Source of the DNA: Pyrocephalus nanus
Taxonomy: Eukaryota; Chordata; Aves; Passeriformes; Tyrannidae
Assembly: GCA_038380795.1 (NCBI GenBank)
Contig: CM076268.1
Coordinates: forward strand, 1,041,501 to 1,105,500
Length of the DNA: 64,000 nt
Direction of reading: 5' to 3'
The translations under genes and the position numbers were made by a program. Position 1 is the first letter of the stretch. The number at the start of each line of letters is the position of its first letter. The notes under the pieces are model-generated. The model ran no database searches. It had not been told where the DNA came from and saw only the letters and a list, made by a program, of their open reading frames with translations. Of the stretch, positions 37,111 to 51,200 are shown piece by piece.

Positions 37111-40100
37111 CATGTAGCACAAAGGAACTTATTTTATTTACATTTATTTTCCAGTGGTTTGCTCACCCACTGTGACTATTTTCAGTAGGATTTACACACC
37201 TTTAAAAGTAAAAAAAAAAAAACATATGTGAGCATCTGAAAGGAAACACTGGTATCCAAACAGATTAGCTGTTTACCTGCCACAAACTACAGAATACTGC
37301 TTCTAATATTGCAGCTACCCAAAAGTATTTGAGGTGTTTCTTTATTCCTGCAGCAGATTTTCTAACCTTTTCTGTACCTGACAACAAGCACTAACTGGTC
37401 TGTAAATCCATCTGTACTTGTTTTGCTTGGTTCAGACTTTAGAAAGTGAAAAATCACCCACCCAGCTCTTGCCTGTTGCTCTAACTCTCCCTTAACTCTT
37501 CTCCATCTCAATCTGGCACCAATACCTCAGCTGTTGAAAAAAACAATGAAAATCCACAACATCCATTTGTACCAGCTGGGGAAACTAAAAAATAAATGGA
37601 GCAGCCCAACTTGTGAATACTTCAGAGCAGACAACATTGCTAGGTTTTGCAAGGTACCAGGGCATTTAGACACAATTTTCAGTGACCTTTTATGTCCTAA
37701 TCTGTTGGACTAAGGAAATATTAACCCATTATTTTCTATGAGACTCTGGGCAGAACCGTATCCTTCTTTGGATTTGATGTAATTTGACATACATCAGAAT
37801 TTACCACGGATTAAATTTCTGTCCTACTCCTTTCCCTAATCCTAAAGCAGAAGCAATCTGGTGCAGCCCTTGCTCAGACTGGAGCCACTCTGCTTGTGAT
37901 GGATGGGCATTTCAAACATGGCAAGAACTGGCTCTGTGTGCTTTATTCAGGGTTAGATTGTGCTATGGACTGTAATTCCAGCCTGAGGGGACAACAGGCA
38001 TGTGGCCACACTGCTCACGAGTGCCATCCTTCATTTCATGCCTACAGTGACCCACCCATGACCCAGACTGAAAATGGGACATTACAGCTCATTTCAGAGT
38101 CCAATCTCCCCCACCTGAGCTGGATGGGACCCAAGGGAATATGGCACCTATTCATGTCTGCATCCCCAAATCCAGAACAGGAGAGAGACCTGAGGGGGGA
38201 GGCTGCAAAGAGGCAAGGAAAAAGGGGATTCCTACTGCTGTCATCACCCAGTGCAACCATGGCACTTGCTGATAAGCAGCATGATGCAAAAGGAATTCCC
38301 CAAACCCATAGATGCAATTGTTTCACCTAATGTCAGAGAAAAACATGGCCTGATTTAAAGTAGGATCACAGTAGGCTTTGGGCATGGTCTCCAGTATAAG
38401 CCAAAAGACAGAGAAAAATGAAGGGGGGGCAAATGCAAATGGTCTTCATGCTGCCACATCCTGCTGGAACTGCAAGGCTCATGCCAGGAAAGAAGCCTCA
38501 CAAAAATATCATTGCATATGTAGTAATGGAAAATTTCATTTTTAACTAAGTGATTTTTTCTGCTTCATTCCCAGAGAGCTGCAGAGTAGATCCAATAAAT
38601 ATCCTCATGGCATTCCCATGAAAAAAAGGTTTATACTTCGCTATGTGAGAATAAAAATGAAACACAGCATCTTCTAAAGAAGCCTTTGAGGTCACCTTAA
38701 TGCTCAGGTCCCAAAAAACCTGTAACTAACCTTAGAGGTCCTTTTATTTCAAGATGTAGTGGCAAATCTTTCTGCAATTTCTCTTACCTTTAAATGCCCT
38801 TTTTTCACCTCTGAAACCAGCAACCAGCACACCTTCTGTTTGTAGGTTCCCACCTATTTCTGTCAGTGATTTTCTGTTTGTTTTGGCTTCAGGCAGAAAA
38901 TTTCTTCAGTTCAGCTGTATTCTACAGCCAAGATCTGGAAAGACAATATTTAATAGAATTGAATAGAAAAGGTAGTCCAGCAATTTAGCCCAAAGAAATC
39001 CTCTTTTCTCCTTTTAAAACTGCAAATATTAATCTTGCTTAGAATTTCCTGGGCTATCTGACAGAGTCCCTCCTGGACTGACTGTAAATCTACTTCACAC
39101 AGAGAATTTTCTCAGTAAAGGAGAAAAGGTCACAGGAACTGCATTCCTGTCGTGTTAGAACTGTTTTTATGTTCCAAGTGTGTGAGGGTGTCACACATAG
39201 GAACGATGATCAGTGCTCAGCTGAAACCCTGGTCTGCCCTGAGCCCATGGAGAATGTTGTCTCCGGAGCCAGACCAACACTCCCCACAAATGTTTCCTGG
39301 CTGGGCTTTCATAATCCCTTATGTTCCTGTCCAACCCTGCACAGACACTCTGAGTACAAACACTGTAAGATGTTTTCAGGCTTTACAGACCAAAACATCT
39401 TCTTGTCTCATTAGTCCCACAGTTTCAGGTCTTACTTTTCTATGTTCCTTTCTATTTTTTTTTATTTTTTTTTTATAAACAGGACTTCTTTTGCATCACA
39501 GAACTCCTTTAAAAATTCTTTCACATCCTTCCATGAATGTTCTGTGCAGAACAGATCAGGCAGCTCTTGTAAGAGGCTGCAACAAAAATAGATGCTTTGC
39601 CTATTTTGAATGATGTAAATATGAGGGTTCCTTCAGCAAATTACTCTTTTGACCAGCCAGGGAACAAGATTTTATTTCCCACAATAATTTCATGTCGGGT
39701 CATCCTGTCCCTCCCTCATTTACTCATACAAATGCAGCCTGTCTGCCCCTGCTGTGGACTGAAACAGCACAGTTTCTAAACTCCAAGAACCACGTTTACA
39801 AATAAGGGTTTGGGTGTTTTGGTTGGCTGGGAGTTCTTCCCCTGTTGCTGCTGCTGCTTTTCTCAAATTCAAGGTACCAAACTTTGATAAAGACAGGGTT
39901 CAGTTTAAAATAATTCACTTTTTAGCTGAAGAGGATCTTAACAACTTGAAGGAAGGGGATGTTTGAATTTAAGTCAAAACTTGCTTAAGGTTGCACACTA
40001 AATATAGAACAGGGGCTCTACATATGCACAGAATTCTTTGCCTACTGGGGAAAGTGACAGCAGAAAAGTGAGTTGGTTCCTCAGATGGCAAAGATCATGT

Positions 40101-41938
40101 GCTGAAATAAAGATAACAGCATAAAAACTGAGGGGGAAATACAAGTGATTCCCTGGGAATGAAGGTGCCAGGTCACAATTAAACAGTGAAACTTTGAAAG
40201 CCTGAGGGGGAATGGGAGGAAAAACTTGTCATAAAAGACAGGATCAAGGTCACCTAATAATGAGAATTTTTACTGTGTCTTAGGATGAAGTAAATTTTGC
40301 TGCAGGTCTGTACAATGAAGCAGGCAGTGCACTGGAAAGTGGAAGGAAAAGAAAATCTACTACTTTGTGACAGATTCCAGGGTGAATTTGCCTCTACTTT
40401 GTTACAATCTCTGGACAATTTTCTTGCTATAACTGTCTATTCACCAGAGCAGAATTGCACTGTATTCTTTAAAAACACTAGGGAGAGTGGTAAACTCCAG
40501 GGCAGGTAAAGATGTGCTTAAGCAAAGGAACAATATTAATGAAAGAACAAATTCACCATGGGCAAATTTAGAGCAGAAAGTAGAACACTTCTAAGCAGGA
40601 GGGCCAAAAATTGCCCCTTAGAAGTGCTTGCTTTTGGAACAATCATTGTATTAGGGGGGATAAACCCCCTGCTTTTTTACAGAAATCTTGATCCACTTAT
40701 GACATGCATGTGGCCTGATTTCTTGCATGGGGCTGGAGCTTCAGGAGGCCCCTTTCTATCCTTCATCAACACAGACTTCGGGCTGCACTCACCCCTACTT
40801 GAAAATAACTTCACTAGCACATTTTTCAACAGTATTCCCATTGATAACGTTCAAAAGATAGAATTAAAATGTATTTACACTCACACCCACACACATGGGT
40901 ACAGCTCAGAACAAGTCCTAAGACATTTCTAGTGCTCTTTGTCCTTCTTTGATGGGAAGATTTTTGCACTGGTGCCTGTGAAGATCAACTAGCACAGCAC
41001 TTGAATATTTGCCCGATGAACTTTCCCTGTTGCTGATCTTGGCACCTGCTCAGAGCAGCTGATTTACAAAGCAGGGAGAAAGGTGGGGGGGCACAGTTAC
41101 TCTGTAAGAACAGTTCAGCCACAAGGCATTCAGTCAGTACAATCACTGATCCTTTTTTCTCTGACCTGCCTTCCTAAAAAAAATGCTGCCTGGAGACTTG
41201 GTAAAACCGGGCTTGATTGCCCCACGTCACCACCCCCTTAAGATTTTCTTTGCCAGGTAAATCCACGCAGGAAATAATGACCAAGAAAGGAGATGACCTG
41301 ATTTTTTTTTTTTAAGTTTTGGTGTGCTAAAGAAGAATTCTGCTGAAGAATAGAGTCTGGCTAACAAGTCTGACCATCTCTGAGTTGTCTGGACAGACAT
41401 CAATAGAATTTCAGATCTCTGAAACACAGATCTCTGAAATGGGCCTTTCCATGTTACAGTAAGAGAAAGTTGCTGAATTTCGAGTTCCCATAGACAGGAT
41501 ATGTAACACTAGAAAAACAAACCAACCAATCAAACAAACAAACCCATGGGGCAAAACCTTTAGGAATATCTAAGCTAGAGGTTTCCTTCTTCATTTCTAA
41601 CTGGGTTTTCAGGCAATAATGCTGACACATCCTGGTAAAGTGCGCTTACTTTTTTTTTTTTATAACTCAGTCAGGACTAACCTGGGAAAAGTTATCTGGA
41701 TGTCCCTGATTCAAAGGCTGTTACAAGGAAAGACAAACACAGAAAAGTATGAAGGCAGATTTCCATACCCACCAGATCCAACACTTCCTACTGCTCTGGA
41801 AAAACTGGCATTTCTCCTGCATTCCCGAGCCCCGAAGGGATGCAGAGAGCAGTGCCGGTCCCTGCCCCGGGCCAGCACCGACTGTGGGAATTGTCTGCCA
41901 GGGAGATCTGCGGATGGAACGCTGAGCCCTGGAGCAGC
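37111..41938. other. Non-coding stretch
   Basis: No gene or repeat family recognised. T/A-rich patches occur near 39450-39475 and 41650. Short open frames have no recognisable domain. Confidence 0.45.
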
Positions 41939-42612
41939 CGGGTGCTGGAAGCGATCCCTGGAGCTTGAACAGGGAACTCGGGCACTCCGGGTGTTGGAAG
42001 GGATCCCTGGAGCTTGAACAGGGAACTCGGGCACTCCGGGCACTGGAAGCGATCCCTGCAGTGGGAACAGGGAACTCGGGCACTGGAAGCGATCCCTGGA
42101 GCAGGAACAGGGAACTCGGGCACTGGAAGGGATCCCTGCAGAGGGAACAGGGAACTCGGGCACTCCGGGCACTGGAAGGGATCCCTGCAGCGGGAACAAG
42201 GAACTCGGGCACTCCGGGCACTGGGAGGGATCCCTGCAGAGGGAACAGGGAACTCGGGCACTCCGGGCACTGGAAGGGATCCCTGCAGCAGGAACAGGGA
42301 ACTCGGGCACTCCGGGTGTTGGAAGCGATCCCTGGAGCAGGAACAGGGAACTCGGGCACTCCGGGCACTGAGAGGGATCCCTGCAGCGGGAACAAGGAAC
42401 TCGGGCACTCCGGGCACTGGAAGCGATCCCTGCAGAGGGAACAGGGAACTCCGGCACTCCGGGCACTGGAAGGGATCCCTGCAGAGGGAACAGGGAACTC
42501 GGGCACTCCGGGCACTGGAAGGGATCCCTGCAGAGGGAACAGGGAACTCGGGCACTCCGGGCACTGGAAGGGATCCCTGCAGAGGGAACAGGGAACTCGG
42601 GCACTCCGGGGC
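41939..42612. repeat. GC-rich 49-bp minisatellite, 14 copies
   Basis: The unit contains GGGAACTCGGGCACTCCGGG followed by CACTGGAAGGGATCCCTGCA and a variable GAGGGAACA-type linker. Two adjacent copies lack the same 9 bp and are 40 bp long. Units to the right of about 42420 are almost identical, while those to the left vary in the linker. All six frames are largely open because 49 leaves a remainder of 1 on division by 3. Confidence 0.97.
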
Positions 42613-43149
42613 AGGGCAGGGCTGCAGGAACATCCACCCGCAGAGGGGTCAGTCTGAGCAGCAGCAGGGAAAGCGCTGCCTGCCCCGTGGCACTTCTCTG
42701 GAGCCCCACGGAGAAACACCCAGAGCATCACCAGCAGTGTCCCCTGCCCGCCGTGCCGGGAAGGGCCCTGTGTGTTCCAGCGCTGTCCAGGAGGGAACGG
42801 CTCCTCCAGCACCCAGGACAGCGCTGCTGAGCCCCTCGGGGAGCCGCGGACAGCCACAGCCACCCCCGAAAGGCGAGGGCAGGGCAGGCGGAAACCCCGA
42901 AAGGCAAGAGCAGGGCAGGCAGAAACCCCGAAAGGCAAGGTAAGGACCCTCAGAAACCCCCCCTGTGCCCTGGGGGCTCCCCCGCCACCCGCACAGCGTT
43001 CTGTGCCCACTGAAACCTTCCACATGCGACCCATGAGAAACCAGCAGAGCAGCAGTCATACTGAACCCCGCACCCAGTGGGGGTCTCTCCCCAAGAACTG
43101 AAGAAGGAAAAAGCATTTCCTGCCTCCTCCACGCCGTGGGTGAACCACA
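42613..43149. other. GC-rich, CpG-containing spacer
   Basis: This spacer between the minisatellite and the LTR is GC-rich with many CpG dinucleotides and contains the small 31-bp array. No coding signal is seen beyond frames that run through from the minisatellite. Confidence 0.5.
42864..42950. repeat. 31-bp short tandem array, about 2.7 copies
   Basis: CCCCGAAAGGC recurs at 42864, 42895 and 42926, giving a 31-bp period in GC-rich sequence. It lies 250 bp to the right of the 49-bp minisatellite. Confidence 0.9.
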
Positions 43150-43697
43150 GTGGGCAGCCAAGCCCCGCACAGCCCCTGGCTCACTTCCCTCTGGTGGCGT
43201 GGGGGAGAGAAGCAGAAGAGTAGGAGTGAGAAAACTCGTGGGTTGAGATACAGACAGTTTAATAGCTAAAGCACACACAAACAAGGCAGAGCAAGGAATT
43301 CACTCACCCCTTCCCCTGGGAGGTGAGTGTTCATCCATGTCCAAGGAAATAGGGCTCCATCACGTGCCACAGCCACCTGGGAGGGCAAACACCATCCCCT
43401 CAAAATCCACCCCTTAATTGTTCCCCCAGCTTTATATGCTGAGCACGACACTGTATGATAGGGAATACCCCTGTGGTCACTTGGGTTCAGCTGTGCCCCC
43501 CCAAACTCCTTGTGCACCCCCAAGCTCCTGACTGGTGGGGTGAGGAGCAGAAAAGCTCTTGACTGTGTGTGAGCCCTGCTTACAGTACTTAAACATCCAT
43601 CCCTTTGTTATCAACACCTTTCCAGCTCAAATCCAAAGCACAGCCTCACACCAGCTACTGTGAAGAAAACGAGCTCTACCCCAGCCAAACCCAGCAC
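43150..43697 (-). mobile_element. Degraded avian endogenous retroviral LTR (solo)
   Basis: Read on the minus strand, this begins near 43695 with a TGCTGGGTTTGGCTGGGGTA-type start. It contains the 'ttgataaca' and 'ggtgcacaagg' blocks and then an ATTAAA signal (43258-43263, minus strand), followed by 'ctgtctgtatctcaaccc' and 'acgagttttctc'. I recognise this order as a common LTR family in bird genomes, but cannot name the exact subfamily. No gag, pol or env remnant is seen on either side, so it is most likely a solo LTR. Boundaries are approximate. Confidence 0.75.
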
Positions 43698-43842
43698 TCT
43701 GCATTATCCCAAAGTGCCCCCTACCCTGGTGATGGGAAAAGGGCAGAAGAGAGCAAAGCCACCCAATGTCCTGCAGCCACCACACTGCCACAAGAAAACT
43801 TGCTGTTTTCATGGAACAGTGGGTTCATTTAATACTTGTCAA

Positions 43843-43925
43843 ACAAAAAGGGGAAAAAAAAAACAAAAACAAAAAAAAACCAAAAAAAAAAAACCAAAAA
43901 AAAAAAAAAAAACCAAAAAAAAACA
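43843..43925. repeat. A-rich tract with CC interruptions
   Basis: A runs separated by CC or C, about 150 bp to the right of the LTR remnant. Confidence 0.9.
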
Positions 43926-46900
43926 GAGGACCAACATCATCCCAGCTGCTCTTAGCTGTTTATATAAAGTAATAAAATCCAACTTCTATTTAATTAACTA
44001 TCCCGCTAACAACAATCTGCCCTGGAGCTTTGAAAGCTCTTAATACTAAAGGTTTTTTTCTGGAGGACTGTCATCTAGTTTGATTATAGTTTGCATAATA
44101 ACATTATGTAGAGATAAGAACACTATTTGGAATTGAGTTGTTCTGCTCTCTCATGCAAATTCATGTTTGAAAAAAAAAAGAGTAAGAGATATTGTACTTT
44201 AATAACCTACACCATCAGAATAAAACCTAACTGAACTTCTAATGAAGCCTTCTGTATGTCTTCAGCACATTTGTGCTAAGAATAAGGAAGTGACATTTTA
44301 AAGAAGAAAATAAAACATTTGATAGCATATTCACAGCCAAGCTTATTTATGCTCTCCTCTCCTTCCAACTGTGCAGATCTATATTTGCTCTCAGGTCTCC
44401 TGTCTCACTCTGTCTGTAGGTGCATCCATCCCTTATAACCATGATTCAACTTCTGGCTTTATTCTCTCTCACTGTCTCAATTCCTCTTCCACTGCAGAAT
44501 TTGGCTGCTTACCTTTTTCTGCTTCACAGTCTCACTCACAAGAGCCATTAAAGGCATCTGCTGTCGGATGAGCAAAATATAGAGCCAAAAATGCTGAAGG
44601 TGGAAGATATTAGAGGAACATAGAAGGTGAATGAACATTTCATGATGACTCCTACTGCCATGACTTACCCACACACACCACTTCTGCTGTTTGTTCTTTC
44701 ATGTTATTTTGATATCTTGCAGCACTGGTTATGAATGCCAATACTCCTCACTGAAGACTCTGTTACTGTGAGAATCAATGTGAATTTTGTTACAGATTTC
44801 AACACTGCCCAGTTTCTCCTCTGCCCTTTTCTTTAACATATTTCCTTAAGCAAGAGCTTCTCTCCAGCTCTGTTGCCTTTCCCCCAACCTTTTATCTGAC
44901 ACGAGAAGTTTGAAACCACAAAGACCATCGGATTTCCTCTACTGTGATCCCTTCTGGCTCACCCCTTTCAGCCCTTCCTTTGGATGCTGTGCCTCTGTTT
45001 AACATTTCTCAGCAGGCAGGAACTCAGCCCCATCTGCAGAGCCCCTCAGCTCGTGTTATTAACTCCTATCACTCCCCATGGATACCATCCCATTACCTGA
45101 TTGCTATTAGGTTAAGAGTTCAGTCTCCTGGTAGCTTTCCCCTAACATTCCTTTCTAAGAAGGGTTTTGTGCGTTTTGTGACTGCATCAGTGATGGGAGG
45201 ACTGCCCTTGTGCATGGGCTCTGTCAGGCTCGTGAGCAGCAGGAAGAGTCACAGCTTAGCTCTAATTTCATGAACAGCCTTGTTTACAGCTGAATGCACT
45301 TGCTGAACTCCCACCAATTAGAAGACTTCAACATGCAATTTCTACAATAGATACCTGTCCCACAATTTACTCGTTTTTTCCACAGATGTTTTTATTCTAG
45401 GGAACAAGTCTGGTTTACTTTGCATGGTTTCTGAGTGCCTGTTGTCTGTGGTCAGTCATCTCTGGGCTGGATGGTGAACTGCAGCAAAAGATGGTCCCAT
45501 TTCTGCTGCTCCCCTGTGGTGGCTGCTCTTCTCTGAGACATGCCACTTGCTTTTTTTCTTGTTGAAACAGCAGATTCTTTCCTCCTTTCTAGGTGATTAA
45601 TGCCAACTCAACCTCCAGCACAGTGCCTAGTGCTTCATTAAACAAGTGACCTCCAGCATTTTATGAGTGTTGATCCCCTGCTCAACAACTAAAGCATGTG
45701 GGATCCTTAACCTGGAAGGTCTTTTTTTTTTTTTTACTAAAACTTTTCAGTTAAGCACTGCAATGTCAAAATAACTCACGGCCCCAGAGCAGCACTTTCT
45801 GATTCTGTATAATACAGAACTGGCTGAAATCTGCCTGGTCCAGCACGTCCTAGATGTTTACAAGTGATGTCATTCTTACTTCACTTGACACGTGTTTTGT
45901 TCCATCACTGCAACAAAATAAGTCTTTCCTGCCAGGAAACAGAAGTGGTGTCTCAGATGTTTCATTAATAGTGGTAGTGAATCATGAGAACCACATTCTA
46001 ATTAGGGCAAAATAAAAAAGGCCCACAGAAGTGAGCAGATCTCTGCCACATGAGGCTCATTTATTATCTCACCCTGTTGCTGTAGCAGCTCTCCAGGTGT
46101 TCAGACAGACTTGCAGTCGAGCAAGGCAAGGCCTGCCCAAACAGAGGACAACTTAATCACTGCAAAAGTAACAAGCCCACAAGCTCACATCATTTTATGT
46201 ACGATAATGAGCAACTCTTTGTGACACCAAGCAAAGATCGGTGCCATCTCCACTCTAGGGAGGACAAAACTGAGGCTGGACAATTTTTACCCTGCAGCAG
46301 GACAGGTATTACTGCTAGAATTGACAAGGGACTCTGGATCTCCTGATATCCTGTGTAGGCAAACCACCTTTCCCTATTACTATCTGAGGTGTCATCACTG
46401 CAGAAGAACAGTAATTTCTAATTAACCATTCTCCCCTTCCCTTATTTCTTTTTCAACATTTTAAAGCCTAGATTTAAATCAATATACAGAGCCCAGGCAA
46501 CAAAGTCCTCCAAAGCCTTTTGTGAAGATGCCCACAATATTGTACTTTCAAAAAGGCCAGAACTCTATTCTATGTCACTAATGGTTCCTATTTTTGTTCT
46601 AGTAGGAGTAAGAGCTTTTAAGCCTGGTTAGATTTTTACTTAGCAAAAACATTATGCAACATTCTTTCTAATAAAAAATGGAGTAGAAAAAAAACCCAGT
46701 AAATTCTTACCTCTGAATTACTCTCTCTGAGCAATGCAATAGTGTATTTACAGTCATGAACCAAATCTCATTGTTTTGAATAGCTTGAAGAGAAGTGGTG
46801 TATCTGAAAAACAGAAAAGAAAGCATTGTTGGTTGTGGGTAACTACACAAGATGTATATTTAGAAGTTCAGAAGGACTGGAGTAGCTGTATTTATTTAAG

Positions 46901-47859
46901 CTTTGTTGTTGTTGTTGTTGTTGTTCCCACTGAGCATTTTAATTAAAAAATACACATGAGAGCTTCTAAAATGTTCAGAAAAATATGCCATCAAAGGGTA
47001 TTTTTTTTTTTAAATTCTACTGAATCCTGAAGTGACAGCAGCAGCTTGTGCCGTGTTGCCTGGAGTGAAATAGCTCGACAGGCTGTGGGATGACAGTGCC
47101 ATTGACTGTGGGATGACAGTGCCATTGACATCCAGGTCTCTTTGCAAGGCTGGGGGTGACAACCTTCAAAGCAGAGCTGAAGGGCTGCTCTGCCATTCCC
47201 TTCTGCTGCCCCACCACTGTGATCCACAGGAACACAGAGGGAGTGGGACAGTCCTGCCAGCTGTTTTTAGGGTGCAGACCTCATCTTTCAGGGCGGAATT
47301 TCTGAAGTCTCACCCTTTGTTCTACCCTATAATGAAAAGTAAAAGCTCTGGCATTACCCACAGACCATTTTTTCTGCAGTTCCTCTGACGCACATGTTAC
47401 CCCACAAAGCAGTGGGAAGTCAACAGCTACTCCTCATTTGTGTCCTTGGGAAAATGGAGCTACCCTGGGTCTGCAGTCTGAGTACCTGGGGTCTCTCCCT
47501 GGATCAGTGACTACTGCATCTCAGAGTCAAGCTCCTGTTCTAATCCGAAAACTCCATCTCTGCCATCAGTGCAATGACATGGGATGATGAAAATCCCCCC
47601 CTGCACTCTGGTTTGAAATGCTCAAGGCTATAATTCCCCTTCACATGACCTCTGAACCAAACCCACACAGCCCTGGGTTCACACCTCGCTTCATGATGGG
47701 AAGGTTTAACAGATTGTGATGAAGCCTCAATAGCTGAAAGCAAGACAAAGGCATCTTTTAATCGTCAAATTAGCTGGAGGGAAGAGCTGGAACTGCTTTC
47801 AGTCAGGAAATAAGGGGAAATCATTAAAGGAAATCATCCCCTTTTCTTTCTCCAAGTAA
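43926..47859. other. Non-coding stretch
   Basis: No gene recognised. It contains a (TTG)n run at 46903-46925 and a 23-bp unit repeated twice at 47083-47128. Confidence 0.45.
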
Positions 47860-48260
47860 TTAGAAGAACCATCTGTATGTTCATTTCACCACAGTTAAGG
47901 GTGTGGATTAGCATTTCAGAGAGATTTGAGTTCAACCAGCGATACTTTGATGTGCTCACGTGAATGATGCTAAAATTTCTAAGGCTCTCAATGTTATCCA
48001 AGTTGAAAAGGGCACACATGTCACTTTCCAGTCACTCTTGGTAAATGACTGTTCAGCAGAGCCAAATTTACATTCGGAGAACTTGCCTTTTATCTCCAAG
48101 AGAATATTTATAAAATAATATGCTCCCATTAAAATAAATACAGTGTTTACATAATGCCCAGCTGTAACCCCGTGGATCTGTACTGCTGGACTGTGCAGCA
48201 CACACTGCCATAATGAAATCAAAATTGTACAAAAGGCTGATGAAATATCCAGATATAAAT
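47860..48260. other. AT-rich block resembling conserved non-coding DNA
   Basis: A repeat-free stretch with even composition, scattered TAAT cores and no recognised coding content. Confidence 0.3.
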
Positions 48261-51200
48261 AAACCTTTTAGTTAAGACTGCTTTTACTCTGTGGGGAAAA
48301 ATAACCTCTCAAATATTTATCCTGTGATTTACAAGGGTGTAACAAAATTTCAGGCACAGAGTCATAAATAACCAAAGCACACTGAGAAGTGAAAATTAAA
48401 AAGTTCTACAGCCTTAGTTTCACATACATAAAACAACAATCTCCAGTGTGGGGCCACCTCTGGTTAATCTGGAAACAAATTTTTCCCACTGTGAGTTCTC
48501 TGGGTACTATAGAAATCTGCATTTGACCTGAGGCAGAATGGAAATTATAAGATAATATAATAGACCCTACAGACCTCACAGATAAAAGATTAGATCATTC
48601 AATACAGACCTCTCCATGATTGGAACTAACTCATATGGGTAAGTGAAGCTGAATCCAATTTCCCGAGATCCTTTGTGACTGAATGTACTCGTTCAGGTCA
48701 TTACACAAAGTTCTGTCCATTTATTTACCAATAAGTTATAAACTCCAACTCCAGCAAGGCTAGAATGGCCATGAACACAAGGCTGTCCTCATCACCCCCC
48801 ACTATAACTAATCACTTATAAATCGAAATAAAAATTCATTTCTCTGGAAAAAGAGCTTTGAGAAATGGCCACAGCTTCCAATTTCCCAGCCACATGATGA
48901 AATCAGCATCTTTTCCCTTGAAACAACATGAAATTCCCCAGGAAAACCACAACACACTGGAGCTGGGCATGGCAAACCACTGACAGCTCTCAGTTCTTAC
49001 AGACCCCTCTGCTCAGCCAAGCCGGAACCATTGGAGTCTGGAATGGGATTCTCCTTGGTCCAATTTCCAGGACACTTTAATGACATTGTTTTGCTCAGGG
49101 AATTGGAAAAGCAAAACAAAAATTTACAAAGAGAGAAGGTACAAAATAGAGGCCCCAAAAAAATTGAATCTGATTTATGAATTTGTCCTTTTTCACCACC
49201 CCTGGACAAGCTTTGCAGTGAACCTGAGCTCCTCCAGTTTGCAGGTTCAGTCTTCAAAACACACTCTAAGGAGGAAAATTGCCACTCAATCTGCAAATGA
49301 GGAACCAAAACATGAAGTATCTAAGAACTTTCTCAACAGGAGAAAGAAATAATACTGAAGAGAGAGCTCTTAAACTCCCATTACTAACCTCTGCAATAAT
49401 TTTGTTTCACAAATGAAAACAGAACAAAGAGGATGTTTGTCCAAATGGCAGCAGTTAAAAAAAATGAAGAATGATGAGGGAGGAAAGAAGTAATTTATTT
49501 TTCTGAATTAATTTTGCAAAAGAGCTAATGCCATAGTGTCATCTCACCACCATGTCCAGGAGTCTTGTTCTTGAGCTCCACAGACCAAGGATTTTACCAA
49601 GACAATATTAAAATGATGTGGCTAATGAGCTCTATTGATTAATTCAATTTAAATTAAATGGCATGCTGTGGCATCTCAACCTGATTGAATTTGGACACAC
49701 ACACCTATCCAAAAAGAAATGATGGCCTGTAATGCCTCTCAGCATTCAGGATTTATAACAAGAGAGTTTCCTGCTAAAATAGATCTCAGTTAATACAGTA
49801 TGATACTCTGTGCCAGAGGTGGGTGTTCACAAGGACTGAGTTTAGTCCCCTGAGATACACCTCCCTGGGGTCTGTCAACATGAGACTGATGAAAGGCAAG
49901 CTAAATTCATCTGTTGAGTGGTTTGGAAACTAAATTTATCAGTCCCTTTTCAAATGGCACCAAGTAGTCTGTCCTTGGTTTCACACTTTCAGAGCCTGCA
50001 TGCCCATCTGTGAGAAGCTGAGAGTTTTTTGTCACTGCTCGTTTTTTTGCAGTTCTGTTAAACCTAATTGATTTAAGAGCTGTTAATATGTCTCAGGATT
50101 ACATTCTCTGATTAACACCCTTGATTAGATTACTCAGACACCCTTTAACTCACTTTTTAATATATAGCATATACCTTCAACATCAAAAGGGCCTAGAAGG
50201 TCAGACCTGAATGAGCAGAGTAAAATAATTTAGTATGGCCACAGTGCTTGCCCACACAAAACACCCCATTACCAGGGGAGCAGCTTCCCTTCTGTCCCAT
50301 TTCTCTCTGAAGTTAATGCTGCTTGACTACAATGAATCACAGCAGACAGTGTCCCATTATCAGAACAGCAAAAGTAGTCTATAATTCATAACAAAGCAAT
50401 TTTTAAGCCACTCAAAATGCTTTTTGCACTTGGAGTTACTCTTTTTTTTTTTTTTTCCCTGCCGTGTACAGCAGGAGTTGCCTCTCTCCAGTCCAGCAGC
50501 TTGGTTGCTACACAAACCTATTTCATCTCACTGAAATGACACTGCTGGAAGGGACCAAGATGCTGCAAGAGCTGTGAGGAAGGAGCAAGACAGCAAAGAG
50601 AGCAGAGGAGCTGTGACCAGCTGAAAAACACAATTCACATGGCTGGGGCCTAGAGGAGACATTCACATACCTTGGCTCATCTGTTAAAGGTGAGACAGAA
50701 ACAAAGCTCTGAGAGCCTGGAATGCAAAGGCTGGGATGTCTGCACATCCTTGTCATGGCAAAAGGCACATCCCAGCTGCTGGAGCAGTTTATGTGCATCA
50801 GGTTATCGAGTGTCAAACACCCTGCCCAGAAAGTGAAGACACAGCTCCAGGAGGCTCAGTGGGGCACTTAAAAACCCCATAAAACCACCAACTGGAAAGG
50901 ACTTGCTGGCTCTGGGAATATCTCCTAGGAGAGCTGACATTAGGGATGGAGCTCAAAAAGGAAGATGAAGAACCAGCTCTGTTGTGCAAGCCATTTGTTA
51001 ACCAGATGTTTCCCAGGTTTTCTAATCCCAAAATAACATAATCTGTCACAGGAACCTTCTCCCACTCCCACACATGCACTGTGCTATCACAGCTGGTAAA
51101 CTTTACAAGTCAATAAAGGTTTGGTGTTGAAAGCTTGGTCTTTCTGCCTAAAATTATGATGGCTAATTATTTTATACAGATGTTATATACGTGTACCCAA

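Noticed and set aside
41939..42612. CRISPR array
   Set aside because: The repeats are contiguous with no unique spacers, and the genome is that of a vertebrate.
41711..43034. Long open frames (230-437 codons) on both strands
   Set aside because: They are by-products of a stop-free 49-bp tandem unit whose length is not a multiple of 3.
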